NCBI RefSeq assembly: GCF_003573695.1
Contig: NC_039363.1
Span: 149,762,826 to 149,826,825, forward strand
Length of the DNA: 64,000 bases
DNA from: Papaver somniferum
Lineage: Eukaryota > Streptophyta > Magnoliopsida > Ranunculales > Papaveraceae
Direction: 5' to 3'
In this document: one piece after another, positions 45,889 through 58,035 of the stretch
How positions within the stretch are numbered: the first letter of the stretch is position 1
Layout: each line of letters begins with the position of its first letter
The notes under the pieces: generated by a model
Told to the model about the DNA's origin: nothing
The model's database searches: none
Seen by the model: the letters and a program-made list of their open reading frames with translations, nothing else
Position numbers and translations under genes: made by a program

Positions 45889-47400
45889 TGATAAACACAT
45901 TTTTGTGTTTAATTTGATCTCAATACTATATATTGTTGGCACTCGAGTTTGTACTAATTTTGGTGTTTTATGTGTGTTGTAGGCACCTTTGGAAAATAAA
46001 CATTTTTTGGAAAATTCGGCTCAAAAAGTTGGTAAAAGCCCCAGAGGACACGTGTTATTCGGACTCTCACCGTTGGATAAGGGGCACCTCAATTACTAAG
46101 GGGCACCCCAGGTCACCCCAAAAGGCATCTTCTATTCGCACCCCAGTACAGGATTAGGGGGAGGTCATCTTCTCCATTTGAATTTTGTTTTTGGCGGGAA
46201 AATGGAGAACACTTCTGCAAATTTTTGATCGAATTGTTGAACGTGTTCTAGGGAGATTCAATGGCTGATTTTTGGTAGATAGCTGTGATATGGCCTATCA
46301 AACACACTGTGGGCGTTTGATTTGACCAGAATTGGCTAGAATCAGCTAAACAATTCACGGGTTGAAAACAGGGCAGTTCGTGTATATCACGGGTTTCACA
46401 TGATTTGGAGAAGATTCAACGTGTTTTGTGCGTGCATGGAAGACCCTCACAGCCTGTTGGAGCGTGAAGGAGTTAAATATGGTAATTTGGAGGCTTGAAA
46501 ACGCGTGAGAAGATGAAACAGGAAAGAAAATATTCCCAGAAATATTTTCTTTACTGCCGAGTTAAAGAGAATTATATGGAGTGAATGAGCGAGATTCGAT
46601 GGGTCTGATGGCTATAAATAGGTTGTTGGGGTTGAGTAGAAAGGGTGTCGAGAGTTTGGGGTCGATAGGAGAGCTCAGGAGCGAGAAATCAAGAGTTGAT
46701 GAAACATTGTTTCTGCTCCTGCTGATGATGAAGAACACCAAGAACACGAAGAACAGACTCGCAGGGACAGTCGTTTATCAACAGTGAAACAGACTCACAG
46801 GCATGGGTCGTAGACGTGGGTCTTAGAACCACAGCGACAATAACACTTCTATTTTATCGTTTTTTTGTGACGCTTCCTGTGGGTCGCACATTAGCTGTTT
46901 ACACCATTTTCTCTTCTTCTCTTCATTGTAAACACCATTTGAGCAATAAATAAATATTTTGAGCGTGTTTTTATCATGATGAGCTAAACCCAACACTGGG
47001 ACGACGGAGGAGGGTGAATTTCATACACGGGTAAATTTATTATATTCTTTTTTATGACTTTTGCATTAATTTAAAATTGAAATATGATTTGACTTAATTG
47101 GTTGTTATTTAATTTGATGATGTATGCTTAGCTTAGGTGTTTTGATACATCATGCTTAAGAATTACAATCGATGTTTTGAGAATCTATCTTGGCAAAATC
47201 AGAGTCCATGTTAATTTTATTGAGTTTTAAATTGTCAAAGAATATATGAATGAACCCTGTGTAGTGAATTCGGCCAAATCCTTAGTCCCAGTACCTCTCT
47301 CCCATTGTTAATATTTTTTTTTATATATATTTTAATTTTTAAATCTAAAAATTACATTTCCTTCACAAGTCTGAAAGGAATCCTGTTTACTAAAATCACA
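45889..47400 (+). repeat. Element F: 5' LTR (about 1,512 bp)
   Basis: Starts TGATAAACACATTTTTGTG; matches 51566-53060 almost throughout. TATAAATA at 46613-46620, AATAAATAAATA polyadenylation-type signal at 46945. The right end is set where the copies diverge and could be a few bases off. The frame at 46581-46787 lies in the R/U5 region and is not supported as a gene. Confidence 0.85.
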
Positions 47401-47419
47401 ATCAAAATTATTATCATTT

Positions 47420-47437
47420 TGGCGCCGCCGACGCGGA
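47420..47437 (+). promoter_or_regulatory. Element F: primer-binding site
   Basis: TGGCGCCGCCGACGCGGA follows an ATTATTATCATTT lead-in. It shares TGGCGCCG with the Asp-tRNA-type PBS used by many Athila/Tat elements but differs afterwards. Confidence 0.65.
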
Positions 47438-48478
47438 TTTGTGCTTAGGTAGAATTTTTAGGTTTTTTTTTTATTTCATTTCATTTGTTCTTTTTACGTT
47501 TCTTTGGGTGTGTCTTTGTATTACAGGTTTGAAGTTGGATACTAAAGACTTGGAATCAAAGCTTAAAGCCAAAAGAGAAGGAAAAAGACAAAGCAAAAAA
47601 AAAAAAGCGAAAGAAAAAAAAAAAAAAAGAGAATTTATTTTATTTTTTTAGAGACCTTCCATTTTTTGTAATTACTTTTTTTTTATTTCTTTTCTTTTGC
47701 ACTTTATTTGGACTTTGGACTTGGACAATTATTTTTTTTTAAACCCTAAGGAAGGGTACATTAAATATAAAACTGTTTGCAGGGAAGGACGACGATTACA
47801 ATATCTTCTCGGCCCCTCGGGTCGCACATGACATAGGAGTCGTGGCCCGAGTCGACTTCAGCGGTTCTGCGTCCGTCTGGTACGGGAGGTAAGCTTTCGA
47901 AACACCCGCGAATCCCATGTCAGCGGGTTTATTGTATGCCTTAAGGTGGATATATGCTGAGGATTTGAATACAGTTGTTTTAATTTCCTAGTAAAGGGAA
48001 AGGACTGGCCATACAAGATAAGGACTCGGATTTCATCACCGTTTCCTTCTTGCCCGCCTTAGGAAAACGAAACCAAACGCGAACCTAAGCTTAAAATTTT
48101 GACTAGAACGAGATCTATAGGGTAACGAGCTTAATAGGAAAGTTGTTCGAAAAATATTGGTTACTCTTTTGAGCATACTTTGAAGTTCATGATGGTTTCT
48201 GCGAGTTGAATGCGTGACTGCGCCGCCTTATAATACCGGTGAGACCTTGGGTATCAAAGCTCCTCGCAGCTTCCCTTGTCTCAATTCAACTTACTTAAAC
48301 TCGGATTGATTCCAAAGAGGTTTGATCAGATTGTAACGAATTCCTTTTCGAAAGATTATAAGCTGGTCAAGAAACAATCTAAGTGGAGCCATCATGCTTG
48401 TTATTTGCTAGATTTTATAGGTTTGATTTGGTCGAGTCAGCCTTGTTTGTGATTGTGTAGAATTCCCTTGCGGTTAGG
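47438..48478 (+). other. Element F: long 5' leader
   Basis: No protein gene. A/T homopolymer runs (47466-47474, 47596-47650) and pyrimidine-rich CTTTGTATTACAG (47514-47526) and CTGTTTGCAG (47773-47782) suggest splice acceptors, so the leader may contain introns. Frames through the poly-A area encode only lysine runs. Confidence 0.5.
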
Positions 48479-50091
48479 ATGTCGAACTGGTATTATAATA
48501 GCCAATACAATGATTATCCGACTGAGCAGCTTGGACATTATCCTTTTTATGACCATAGTGTGAATAGTGATTGGGAATGCGAAACTTTTGAAGGTTATGG
48601 TCCATACCATTGTGAGCCCAATTACTATCCATATACCCACAGGTCATACGAGCAAAACAATCCTTCTATTTCTCTAGAAGAGTCTCTCAAGAGTTTCAAT
48701 GAGTCAACACGGAAGTTATTTATGAAAGAGACTTATAATATTCTTCTCCCAGAAGAGTCCGTAGTGCGATCAACTAAGATATCTCTAGAAGAGACACTCA
48801 AGCAATTTACTGATAATACAAATAGGATTGTGGAAAAACTTGCTCAGGATAGTATTAATTTCCAGTGTAGTTTTCCCAATACCACCCTCGAAAATAAGGA
48901 TAGTTTTTATTCACATAATCAAGATGACGAGGTTAGAATTGGTAACACTACTTTTTTTGATAAGGTTCGATCATTTTCATGTTATTATAGTGATGATTAT
49001 GATGAGGATAGTATTGATGAACAACATGAAATATGTAGGCATAGTGATCAGGAATTTGTTACTCCAATTGAACTTTACAATGATAATATTATTTCTAGTT
49101 CAAATCAAAATAATTTTAATAATTATTCACCTATTCAAAAGGACGAGGATTTGACTAGAGATACCCTCGTTTTAGACGATGCAGTATTTCCTGTTTACAA
49201 AGCCGATAATGATTTAGAGGAACGAGTTTATTCTGAGAATGATGTTTTAGAGTCTAGCGATTTAGAAACAATAGTCTTAGACGAAGAAAATGAACTCGTA
49301 AAGATGAGTGAGGATGAACCTGAATTAGAAGAATCAATTGACCATTTCCAGGAATCTGATGACCTAGAAATTAGGGAAGTTGTGACTAGTCTTTCTAGAG
49401 ACACAGAAAACTCTAAGTTTGGGGGTGATTATCATTCTCCATGTGCTTTAACTCTTAGAAAGTTCCCTCGTGTAGGACTTGACATTTATGCCTCAACCAT
49501 ATTACAAGATTATCTACATACATGTTTTCCCGAACCTAATGATGTCCACAGAGAAGCTCAGTTGTTAGAAACCCATCCTCTGGTTGATGTGGTTAAACCA
49601 GGCTATGATACCAAGATTGACTTTGTTTTCCCACCAAAAACTTTTCTTCCAATTGTGGGAACATATGATTTTCAGATGTGTCGGATATTAAGTTTTGAGA
49701 CTAAACCTAATTACTTTAGGATATTAGGGTCGACACATTTTCTTAAGAATGACCATTATTATGGTCAACCTTGTGAGTCAAATCTAATTGACTTAGAGGA
49801 TCCCCAATTATTCAGGTTGTTGTTATTGCTTCTAAGTTCTTAGTTGAGTTTTTCCAGACTCTAATACCTGAACCAGATCTTATCTTTGAGAAAATCCAAC
49901 CGATGAAAACCTTTTATTTAGACCCTTTTATAGAGCCTGAACCTGAACCACAACTAGATGTAGTTGTCTTAAGCAAGGGTATGTTCGGTATCTTTTTGGT
50001 CTGTTGCAGTTTCCTCTTCTTGTGGGTAACAGTTTTTGATCCAGATGACCCACAGTTATTCCGGCTACTACTATATGATTCTACGTGGTGA
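48479..50091 (+). pseudogene. Element F: long acidic ORF of unknown function, one frameshift
   Basis: The ATG at 48479 opens 454 codons, to a TAG at 49841. A one-base shift near 49815-49825 then gives a frame to the TGA at 50089, so the ancestral protein was about 535 residues. The N-terminus is rich in Tyr and Asn. Two SLEE(S/T)LK(S/Q)F repeats (about residues 62 and 102) recall linker regions of Athila-type Gag. The middle is strongly acidic. The end has a hydrophobic segment, GMFGIFLVCCSFLFLWVTVF, like a membrane span, followed by DPDDPQLFRLL, which echoes an earlier EDPQLFRLL at the shift. No capsid, zinc knuckle or enzyme motif. It may be an env-like or Gag-derived accessory protein. Confidence 0.6.
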
Positions 50092-51549
50092 CTAATCCTT
50101 GCTTAGTCTGGCTGAAGACTTTAAACTTAGCACTTCTTGGGAGGTAACCCAATATTCATGCGACACGGTAATATATTTCCTTATCTCTTTTGCTTCATTG
50201 GTAACAGTTTCTCCTTGTTCATGCTTTTAATTTTATCTTTAGAACATCGAGGACAATGTTAGATTTAAGTTTGGGGGTGGGGAAGAACTTTTTAGTTGCA
50301 CTTTTGAAACTTCTAGCATCACATGGTATCCGGTTAGCTAAGTTTACATACCGTTTCTCACCGAAAAGATAGAAATTGGAATGCTAGGGATAACAACCTT
50401 TTGAGACATTAGAGAAAAAGACATTGAGATCCTTGAAATTCAGGAGAGAACTTGTTCCTTTTAGAGGGTAACCGTGATGGACCTAACCATACATGATAGA
50501 AAGGCAAGTAGGTCAGGAAATTCCAGAAAGACAAAGCAACCTCACAATGTAGTCTTAGTTACTGGATTGCGACTCTCTCTCAGTAGAAACTTATCATCAT
50601 CAACAAGAAAAGTGACATCAAAATCTATGAAGAAAGTTGAAGACGTTTTAGGTTTAGAAGCAACAATAGAAGAGAATAATTCAAAAATCAAAGTTGAAGT
50701 TATAAGAGCAAATGATATAAGTTGTTATAATCCATGATACCAAGACATCACAAGTTGCGAAGATCCAAGTTTTGAAAGTCCTTCTCTCATGGCCATGTAA
50801 ATTTTTGTCTTGTAATTTTTTGTTTTCAATAAAAAAAAATGGAAAATGAAAAATAAAATAAAAAATGAAACATCATTACGTTCTTTTTGTTCAATAAGGC
50901 CATAGGGAAGAAGAAATTTATAAGTCAAGCAAGAAATCGAAGAGAAGAGTTAATTGTCAAGGTTCTATGAGGTTCGAGAGTTTATCATCAACAGTTGAAG
51001 ACCGAAGAAGGTGTTGTTTCTACTGAGCACTGTGAGAGAGTCGAAGAAAGATGCATTTTGGTTGCTTTGTTAGTCTGCTTTCAATATGGCACAAAATATT
51101 TCTAACACTGGTTTAACTCATCACACGTAATTAGTCCAGCTGTGTAGCATATGTCCCTCTCATTTTTATCTCTCTCCTAATCTTATCCAGCTGTAAAGCA
51201 GCGGACGTATCTTACAATGTTTATCTAGTTGTGTAGCGGATATCTCTTTATCTAGCAGTGGTATGGATGTGTCTCCCCTTTTCTTCAGTCAGCTTTAGAG
51301 CTGACACCTTTAATTTCTCTGGCATTCTACTTACTAGGAGATAGGTTGAGAATATGTATGTCCTCATAGCTCTTTGGATACTTGTGACCAATTAGGATTA
51401 AAGGTTTTGTGGGTACACCTCTGGTAAACCCTCCGGAGACAACACTCCGCCGCTAGGGCCACCTAGCAGTTTAATGGCCTGCTGCACGTGCTAAGTGTAG
51501 TCTTTTTATCTTTTCAAAAATAAATTTTGCTCGAGGACCAGCAAATAAT
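50092..51549 (+). other. Element F: 3' non-coding region
   Basis: No supported gene. It contains CTTCTTGGGAGGTAACCCAA (50126-50145), the GAGGACAATG..GTTTGGGGGTG block (50250-50281) and a run of CAGCTGTGTAGC/CAGCTGTAAAGC/TAGTTGTGTAGCGG repeats (51138-51250). A frame of 87 codons at 50474-50737 is Ser/Lys-rich and lacks recognisable features. Confidence 0.55.
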
Positions 51550-51565
51550 AAGTTTGGGGGTATTT
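51550..51565 (+). promoter_or_regulatory. Element F: polypurine tract
   Basis: AAGTTTGGGGGTATTT directly precedes the 3' LTR start TGATACAC. Confidence 0.7.
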
Positions 51566-53060
51566 TGATACACACATTTTTGTGTTTAATTTGATATCAA
51601 TACTATATATTGTTGGCACTCGAGTTTGTACTAATTTTGGTGTTTTATGTGTTTGTAGGCACCTTTGGAAAATAAACATTTTTTGGTAAAAGTTGGTAAA
51701 AGCCCCGGAGGACACGTGTTATTCGGACTCTCACCGTTGGATAAGGGGAACCTCAATTACTAAGGGGCACCACAGGTCACCCCAAAAGGCATCTGCTATT
51801 CGCACCCCAATACAGGATTAGGGGGAGGTCATCTTCTCCATTTGAATTTTTTTTAGCGGGAAAATGGATAACACTTCTGCAGATTTTTGATCGAATTGTT
51901 GAACGTGTTCTAGGGAGATTCAATGGCTGCTTTTTGGTAGATAGTTGTGATATGGCCTATCAAACACACTGTGGGCATTTGGTTCGACCAGAATTGGCTA
52001 GAATCAGCTAAAAAATTCGCGGGTTGAAAACAGAGAAGTTCGTGTATATCACGGGTTTCACGTGATTTGGAGAAGATTCAACGTGTTTTGTGCGTGCATG
52101 GAAGACCCTCACAGCCTGTTGGAGCGCGAAGGAGTTAAATATGGTAATTTGGAGGCTTGAAAACGCGTGAGAAGATGAAACAGGAAAGAAAATATTCCTA
52201 GGAATATTTTCTTTACTGCCGAGTAAAAGAAAATTATATGGAGTGAATGAGCGAGATTCGATGGGTATGTTGGCTATAAATAGATTGTTTGGGTTGAGTA
52301 GAAAGGGTGTCGAGAGTTTGGGGTCGATAGGAGAGCTCAGGAGCGAGAAATCAAGAGTTGATGAAACACTGTTTCTGCTCCTGCTGATAATGAAGAACAC
52401 CAAGAACACGAAGAACGGACTCGCAGGGACAGTCGTTTATCAACAGTGAAATAGACTCACAGGCGTGGGTCGTAGGTGTGGGTCTTAGAACCACAGCGAC
52501 AATAGCACTTCTCTTTTATCGTTCTTTGGTGACGCTTCCTGTGGGTCGCACATTAGCTGTTTACACCATTTTCTCTTCTTCTCTTCATTGTAAACACCAT
52601 TTGAGCAATAAATAAATATTTTGAGCGTGTTTTTATCATGATGAGCTAAACCCAACACTGGGACGACAGAGGAGGGTGAATTTCATACACGGGTAAATTT
52701 ATTATATTCTTTTTTATGACTTTTGCATTAATTTAAAATTGAAATATGATTTGACTTAATTGGTTGTTATTTAATTTGATGATGTATGCTTAGATTAGGT
52801 TTTTTTATACATCATGCTTAGGACTTACAATCGATGTTTTGAGAATCTATCTTGGCAAAATCAGAGTCCATGTTAATTTTATTGAGTTTTAAATTGTCAA
52901 AGAATATATGAATGAACCCTGTGTGTGAATTCGGCCAAATACTTAGTCCCAGTACCTCTCTCCCGTTGTTAATATTTTTTGTATATATATTTTAATTTTT
53001 AAATCTAAAAATTCTATTTCCTTCAAAAGTCTGAAACGAATCCTATTTACTACAACCCCA
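51566..53060 (+). repeat. Element F: 3' LTR (about 1,495 bp)
   Basis: Second LTR; TATAAATA at 52275-52282 and AATAAA at 52607-52612. It begins TGATACACACATTTTTGTG and ends around TTTACTACAACCCCA. Confidence 0.85.
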
Positions 53061-53106
53061 TCAAAAATCAGCCGGGAGTTGCTGAAGCAGACCTAAGACC
53101 AACCAT
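53061..53106 (-). pseudogene. Element C: gag start fragment
   Basis: ATG at 53104-53106 (minus) begins MVGLRSASATPG and meets TGA within 13 codons, close to the F junction. It matches the gag start of B (MAGLR). The sequence between here and 45888 has been lost or displaced by F. Confidence 0.6.
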
Positions 53107-53142
53107 CTTGTGAGACTGTGAGATTGCAACCGAGAGATTAAT

Positions 53143-53160
53143 CTCCCACTGTGGTCACCA
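53143..53160 (-). promoter_or_regulatory. Element C: primer-binding site
   Basis: TGGTGACCACAGTGGGAG (minus strand) adjoins the LTR end; one base from the B site. Confidence 0.7.
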
Positions 53161-53163
53161 ATC

Positions 53164-56100
53164 TGTAGATGGGGAAAAATGATTTGCTGGTTTTTACAGA
53201 ATTGAGGAGATGACCTTGCGGAGACTCCTTGAACCGAGCAAATGCTCAACCTAACACAGATGCACTGCAAGAAGGGAGTGCTTTAAGTTCGAGAGATCAA
53301 TCTGTAGGATTCCGGCCTAAACCAAGACAATGGCCGTTCCACAGTCAATCCGGTCACAAGAGAGGATGGGCTGATCTGTAGGAGGGAAGCTGAGAAATGC
53401 ATGAGATCAATGGTGATCGAGATTGTAGGTATGTTATGTATTCTGCGTAAGAAAGTTCTGAATGATTGAATTTTACTAATTTGAGAGTGATTGCTCATAC
53501 GATGAGTTAGTGTAGACGAAAGATTGTCGGTGTGAACTTGTTGAGAAATTCTTGTCTGTTTCAATCAGGATTCAGAGGCCTTTTATATTGCTGAATTGAA
53601 AACACCATGATCCCATGAAGTGTGACAGTTGCTGAAGTCAAAGAGTGGGGAAGTGGAAAATCGTGTATAAACCAGTTTCTCATCCTGCGGATACTTGGTT
53701 AACTTTCCACCCAATACTTTGCTAACTCCTCCAACTGATTGCACGACTTGCTCACATTCTCATCGTGTGTATGAACACACGTGCCATAGACCTCCAGACC
53801 AAAACCCTAGTTAATATCCCCCCATGTGACACGATTGATGTCTCGTGATTGTGGAGTCTGCAAGGAAGACGTGTATTTAGTTAGCCAGTTGCTGACTTTA
53901 TGGGACGATGAGTCCTTGTATTGCTGAGTTGAACATAATTTGCAAATGTTCTGAGACTCATGAAGATGTCTGCCGAGACAAAGGTATAATCATGTCAATT
54001 GTTGAGATGAGCAAATACTTCTCTCGTAAGCAAATGTTGCTCACTTGATGAATTATTGAATATTGACAGTTGAACCAATATTCATGATTTGAACAAATAT
54101 TGCTCGTATGAGCAAATGTTGCTTGTATGAGCCAATGCTGCTCGCATGAGTTATTAAATATTGACAGTTGAGCTAATATTCATGATTTGAACAAATATTG
54201 CTCGTATGAGCAAATGTTGCTTGTTTGATGAATTATTGACATCGTCGAATATTGACAGTTGAACCAATATTCTTTAGTTGAGAAAATATTTCTCGTTTGA
54301 GCAAACATCAATTTAAGATGCTAATATCTGAGCCGAGCATAATTATTAAAGTGTTGATCACGAGATCAGTGTAAAATTATTAGCGTTTGAATCTGCTCAG
54401 AATTATAATTTTGCAGAGCCCTGGATTCGAAACCCTAATTTTAATCAATTGTTGAAATGCTGAAAAATTGTTGATTTATTGAAAAATCATTCATGAAACA
54501 AAGGAGGGACCTTCTACATGGGATGATGAACCGACCATATAGCGCCCAGATGCTCAAGTGAGCAATTTACCAAAATATCTTGAAGATCAGTTGGTGAAAG
54601 AATGATCAAATGTTGGTTTAATCATTTTTCAAATAATGCTCGTGTGAGCGTCAGGTAATAGAATCTGATTATGGAGAGATGACGGACCGACCAAGGGATC
54701 AGGAGACCGGCCCTTGGTGGTCATGGGACCAGCTGATGGTCGTTTGAACAAACTCCCAGCTATTTGAGAAGAGTTTGGACCCAGTATGAGCACTTGAACA
54801 AATCAGGTCAAAATTATTAAAACATGTGGGACCGGCTATTTGAAAGACTCAGGGTTGGCCTTGGTCGGTCAAGGAGACATGCCCGCGTCACCATAATATC
54901 CCTGTCTCAGTCCTGAGAGTTTCGATATTTTCCGGTGTGCGTTTGAGCAACATTTTGAGAAAATATGAAGAAATCAAGGATTTTGCTGAAACCGGGAAAA
55001 CTTCATGAGATGAAGGAAAATAATAAAATAATGAAGGAATCATGAAGTATGGGACCGGATACGGCCGAGGCATGGCTGACCGTCCAAGGAGCCCGGTCCC
55101 AAGACACTTTTCCTAATTTATAATATTCTCATGATTTTAGGGAAATATCATAAAATCAAGAAATTTGTTGAAACCGAGGAATTTGTTGAAATCAAGGAGT
55201 TTCCATGAGATGAGGGAAACATAAAATAATAATAATAAAATAAGGGGCATGTGGGACCGGCTAGGGCATGACTGACCAGCTATGGCCCGGTCCCACGGGT
55301 TTCCCTAATTTTATATTATTTTTCATGACTTTCATGAATTCAAGGAGTTTGCTGAAACTAGGGAGTTTCCTTGAAGTAAGGAGTTTCCATGAGATGAGGA
55401 AACAAATATTACTAAAATAATAAGGCGTGGGCATGTGGGACTGGCCATGGCTAGGGCATGGTCGGCTGGCCAATGAGCTCGTATCCCGTGCGCCTTTTCT
55501 CCCTAATTTATAATATTTCATGAATTGAGTAAAATATCATGAAATCAGGGAATTTTCATGAGATGAGGGAAATAATAAAATAATAAGGAATCACGAGGTG
55601 TGGGACCGTCCACGGCTAGGGCATGGCCTGCCGGTTAGTGGACCTGGTCCCGCAACACCTTTCCTAAATTTTATTATTTCTTTGATACGAGGAAACACCA
55701 TGAGATTGGGGAGTTTCCTTGAGACGAAGGAGATTTGCTCAAATGAACGGATTTTCACGAGATCAGGGAAAATAATAAAAATATGATAAAATATAAAAAT
55801 TGGACATGGGACTGGCCACGACATGAACAGCCGGCCGGTGCGCCCAGTCCCTAGCTCCTTGATTAATATTTTATTATTATTTATTATTTTCTTCCTATTT
55901 TGCATAGGTTCATCGTTCCTTCATGTTTTGGAATGCTCGTTTGCACATTCAGGTGCTCGTTCGTGCATTATTGCTGAGTACACTAACACCATTTTGGTCG
56001 GGGCTTACTCGATTGTTGCGCAGATGCCCGTACGTTGAATATTTATCACTAACCCGTGGAATTCTGCTAGGAAGAACCACAAATTCAAGTGACGAAATAT

Positions 56101-56574
56101 TACGAAGAATCGTAGAATATTGCTGAATATTCAGTTAACGATTAAAGATAATTAATTGATGGCTCTATAGCAGGCATGTTGTCTAGTAGAATTAATTATC
56201 TAAATTGAGAAATATGAGCTTGTTGAAACGTCATATTTCCTTTATATAGTCAGGGAAAACCTTGTTGTATCCTGAAGACGTTATTGCTCTATACTAGCAG
56301 GCATGCTGTCTAGGAGCCGTCCAATCTTTCCATTCTATATAGAAATAATTACTGAAATTGCTCAGTATTCATGAGATGTGCCGTTGCCTCAGCTGAGAGA
56401 CTACACATCTTCATATACCCTGAGAGACAGCATTATCAGTCAGAGATTTTATGGCATGAGCTTTCATGCTTCGATGAGAGACATGAGCCTCAATACTCAT
56501 CTGATTGCCGGATCAGGAGCATGTATAATTATGGTTTTACGATTTTAACCCTTGTCAAAAATCCACCATCTACA
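53164..56574 (-). repeat. Element C: right LTR (5' LTR of the element, 3,411 bp)
   Basis: Matches 25550-28949. Minus-strand TATAAAAG at about 53580-53587. The outer end CCATCTACA precedes the TSD acaat. Contains the same internal tandem repeats as the left copy. No gene. Confidence 0.88.
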
Positions 56575-56579
56575 ACAAT

Positions 56580-58030
56580 ATAATGCGGAAATAGAAATAA
56601 CACATATACCAGAATTTTGTTAACGAGGAAACCGCAAATGCAGAAAAACCTCGGGACCTAGTCCAGATTGAACACAACTATATTAAGCCGCTACAGATAC
56701 TAGCCTACTCCAAACTAACTTCGGTCTAGACTGTAGTTGAACCCCAACCAATCTCACACTGATCCAAGGTATAGTTATGCTCTTACGTCTCTGATCCCAG
56801 CAGGATGCTACGTACTTGATTCCCTTAGCTGCTCTCACCCACAACTAAGAGTTGCTATGACCCAAAGTCGAAGACTTCAATAAACAAATCTGTATCACAC
56901 AGAAAAGTCTACGGTAATAGATAAATCCGTCTCCCACGAATATACCTACGAGTTTTGTTCCTTCTTTTGATAAATCAAGGTGAACAGGAACCAATTGATA
57001 ATCCGGACTTATATTCCCGAAGAACAACCTAGTATTATCAATCACCTCACAATAGTCTTAATCGACGCAGCGAAAAAAAGATATTGTGGAATAAAAAACG
57101 ATGAGACGAAGATGTTTGTGATTACTTTTTATCTTGCCTACCGGAGATAGAAATCTCAATCCAATTATTACAATTGTACTCGCACGATAGAAACAGCAAG
57201 ATCAGATCACACAACTACAAGAAAAGTAGCATCGGCCTGGCTTCACAATCCCAATAAAGTCTTTAAGTCGTTAACCCGGTTTGAGAAAATAAAACCACAG
57301 GTTAAAGGAGAATCGACTCTGTCTTAGCACAACTATTATCACATAGAATGTGCGGGGATTAGTTTTCCCAGTTTCTAGAGTTCTCCCTTATATAATCTTT
57401 CAAATCAGGTTTTGCAATCAATGTTAGCTTAGTAACAAAGCATTCAATATTCACCGTTATATGAAAACCTGATTAGATTCAAGCTAATATTTATCAACTA
57501 TTAGATCGAAAACATAGCTTGTCATACACAAATGAAATGCACGTTCCTGGGCTTGTGTAACCGTACCCAAACTTGTACATTAGTTGGTTCAACAATAGTT
57601 AACCAAATGGTTAGCCATATGATCACTTTCATATCAACCATATTCTTCTTCACCATAACTAGTTCAAATGACTCAAATGAACTAGTTAGAGAGTTGTTCA
57701 ATTGCTTAGATCTTATGTAACTTCACAAGACACATCGAAGCAAAAACAATTTGATTCACTCTAATCGGTTCATGAACTTTATAGCCACGGTTTGCAAAAG
57801 CATTCCTTAATCAATAAATATGAGTTCAAGAACAATTGTTTTAAGATATAACCTACTCAAGCCTTGTATGATGATTGCCATGGAGTCCTTGAGCTCAACT
57901 ACACTTTTTATCCTAGTCCGAGACCTTAGCTACGTAGACTAGAAATCAAGACTTATAGTTTTGATCACTAACATTGACAAACATGCTTGAGATAGAAACG
58001 CATGCGAGTTCGACCGGCAATGCTCTAACA
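56580..58030 (-). repeat. Element D: right LTR, second segment, with internal deletion
   Basis: This continues the LTR after C. It follows 19387 onward of the left LTR until position 57860, then jumps to the equivalent of 21312, so about 650 bp present in the left LTR (20660-21311) are missing. The TATA box survives (57388-57395, minus). It ends GCTCTAACA before the TSD aaaat. Confidence 0.85.
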
Positions 58031-58035
58031 AAAAT

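Larger units (their letters stand above)
45889..53060 (+). mobile_element. Element F: non-autonomous Athila-like LTR element
   Basis: Plus-strand element of 7.17 kb inside the gag of C. The LTRs are 45889-47400 and 51566-53060. The PBS is TGGCGCCG-type, and a GTTTGGGGGT polypurine tract precedes the 3' LTR, both typical of Athila/Tat elements. The GAGGACAATGTTAGATTTAAG..GGGGGTGGGG segment (50250-50281) is also a common 3'-region motif in that group. No pol is present. I could not find a matching TSD: left flank agcgt, right flank tcaaa or acccc depending on the end chosen. Confidence 0.8.
25550..56574 (-). mobile_element. Element C: Tat-like Ty3/Gypsy element with pol, gag core lost
   Basis: Minus-strand element with TSD acaat (25545-25549 and 56575-56579) inside the right LTR of D. 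Its ends are TGTAGATGG and CCATCTACA, as in B. Its own sequence is 25550-32474, 41041-45888 and 53061-56574; E and F fill the gaps. It keeps protease, reverse transcriptase, RNase H and integrase, all with stops or shifts, and an antisense gene. The gag is reduced to short fragments on both sides of F. Confidence 0.88.
19056..58030 (-). mobile_element. Element D: gag-only Copia/SIRE-like element
   Basis: An LTR element on the minus strand, flanked by aaaat (19051-19055 and 58031-58035). Its own parts are 19056-25549 and 56580-58030; C lies in between, inside the right LTR. The LTR reads TGTTAGAGC..TTTTTCA on the minus strand. The internal region (21483-25219) has a PBS, an intact gag, a small coiled-coil-type ORF and a polypurine tract, but no protease, integrase or reverse transcriptase. 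It would need enzymes from an autonomous relative to move. Confidence 0.88.

Noticed and set aside
46581..46787. Repeated 68-codon frame in both F LTRs (also 52243-52449)
   Set aside because: It lies just after the TATA box in the R/U5 part of both LTRs; it is duplicated because the LTRs are. No start context or domain supports a protein.
47439..47651. Small plus-strand frame with a lysine-rich end
   Set aside because: The lysines come from poly-A runs in the F leader, and the N-terminus comes from a pyrimidine tract before a splice-acceptor-like site.
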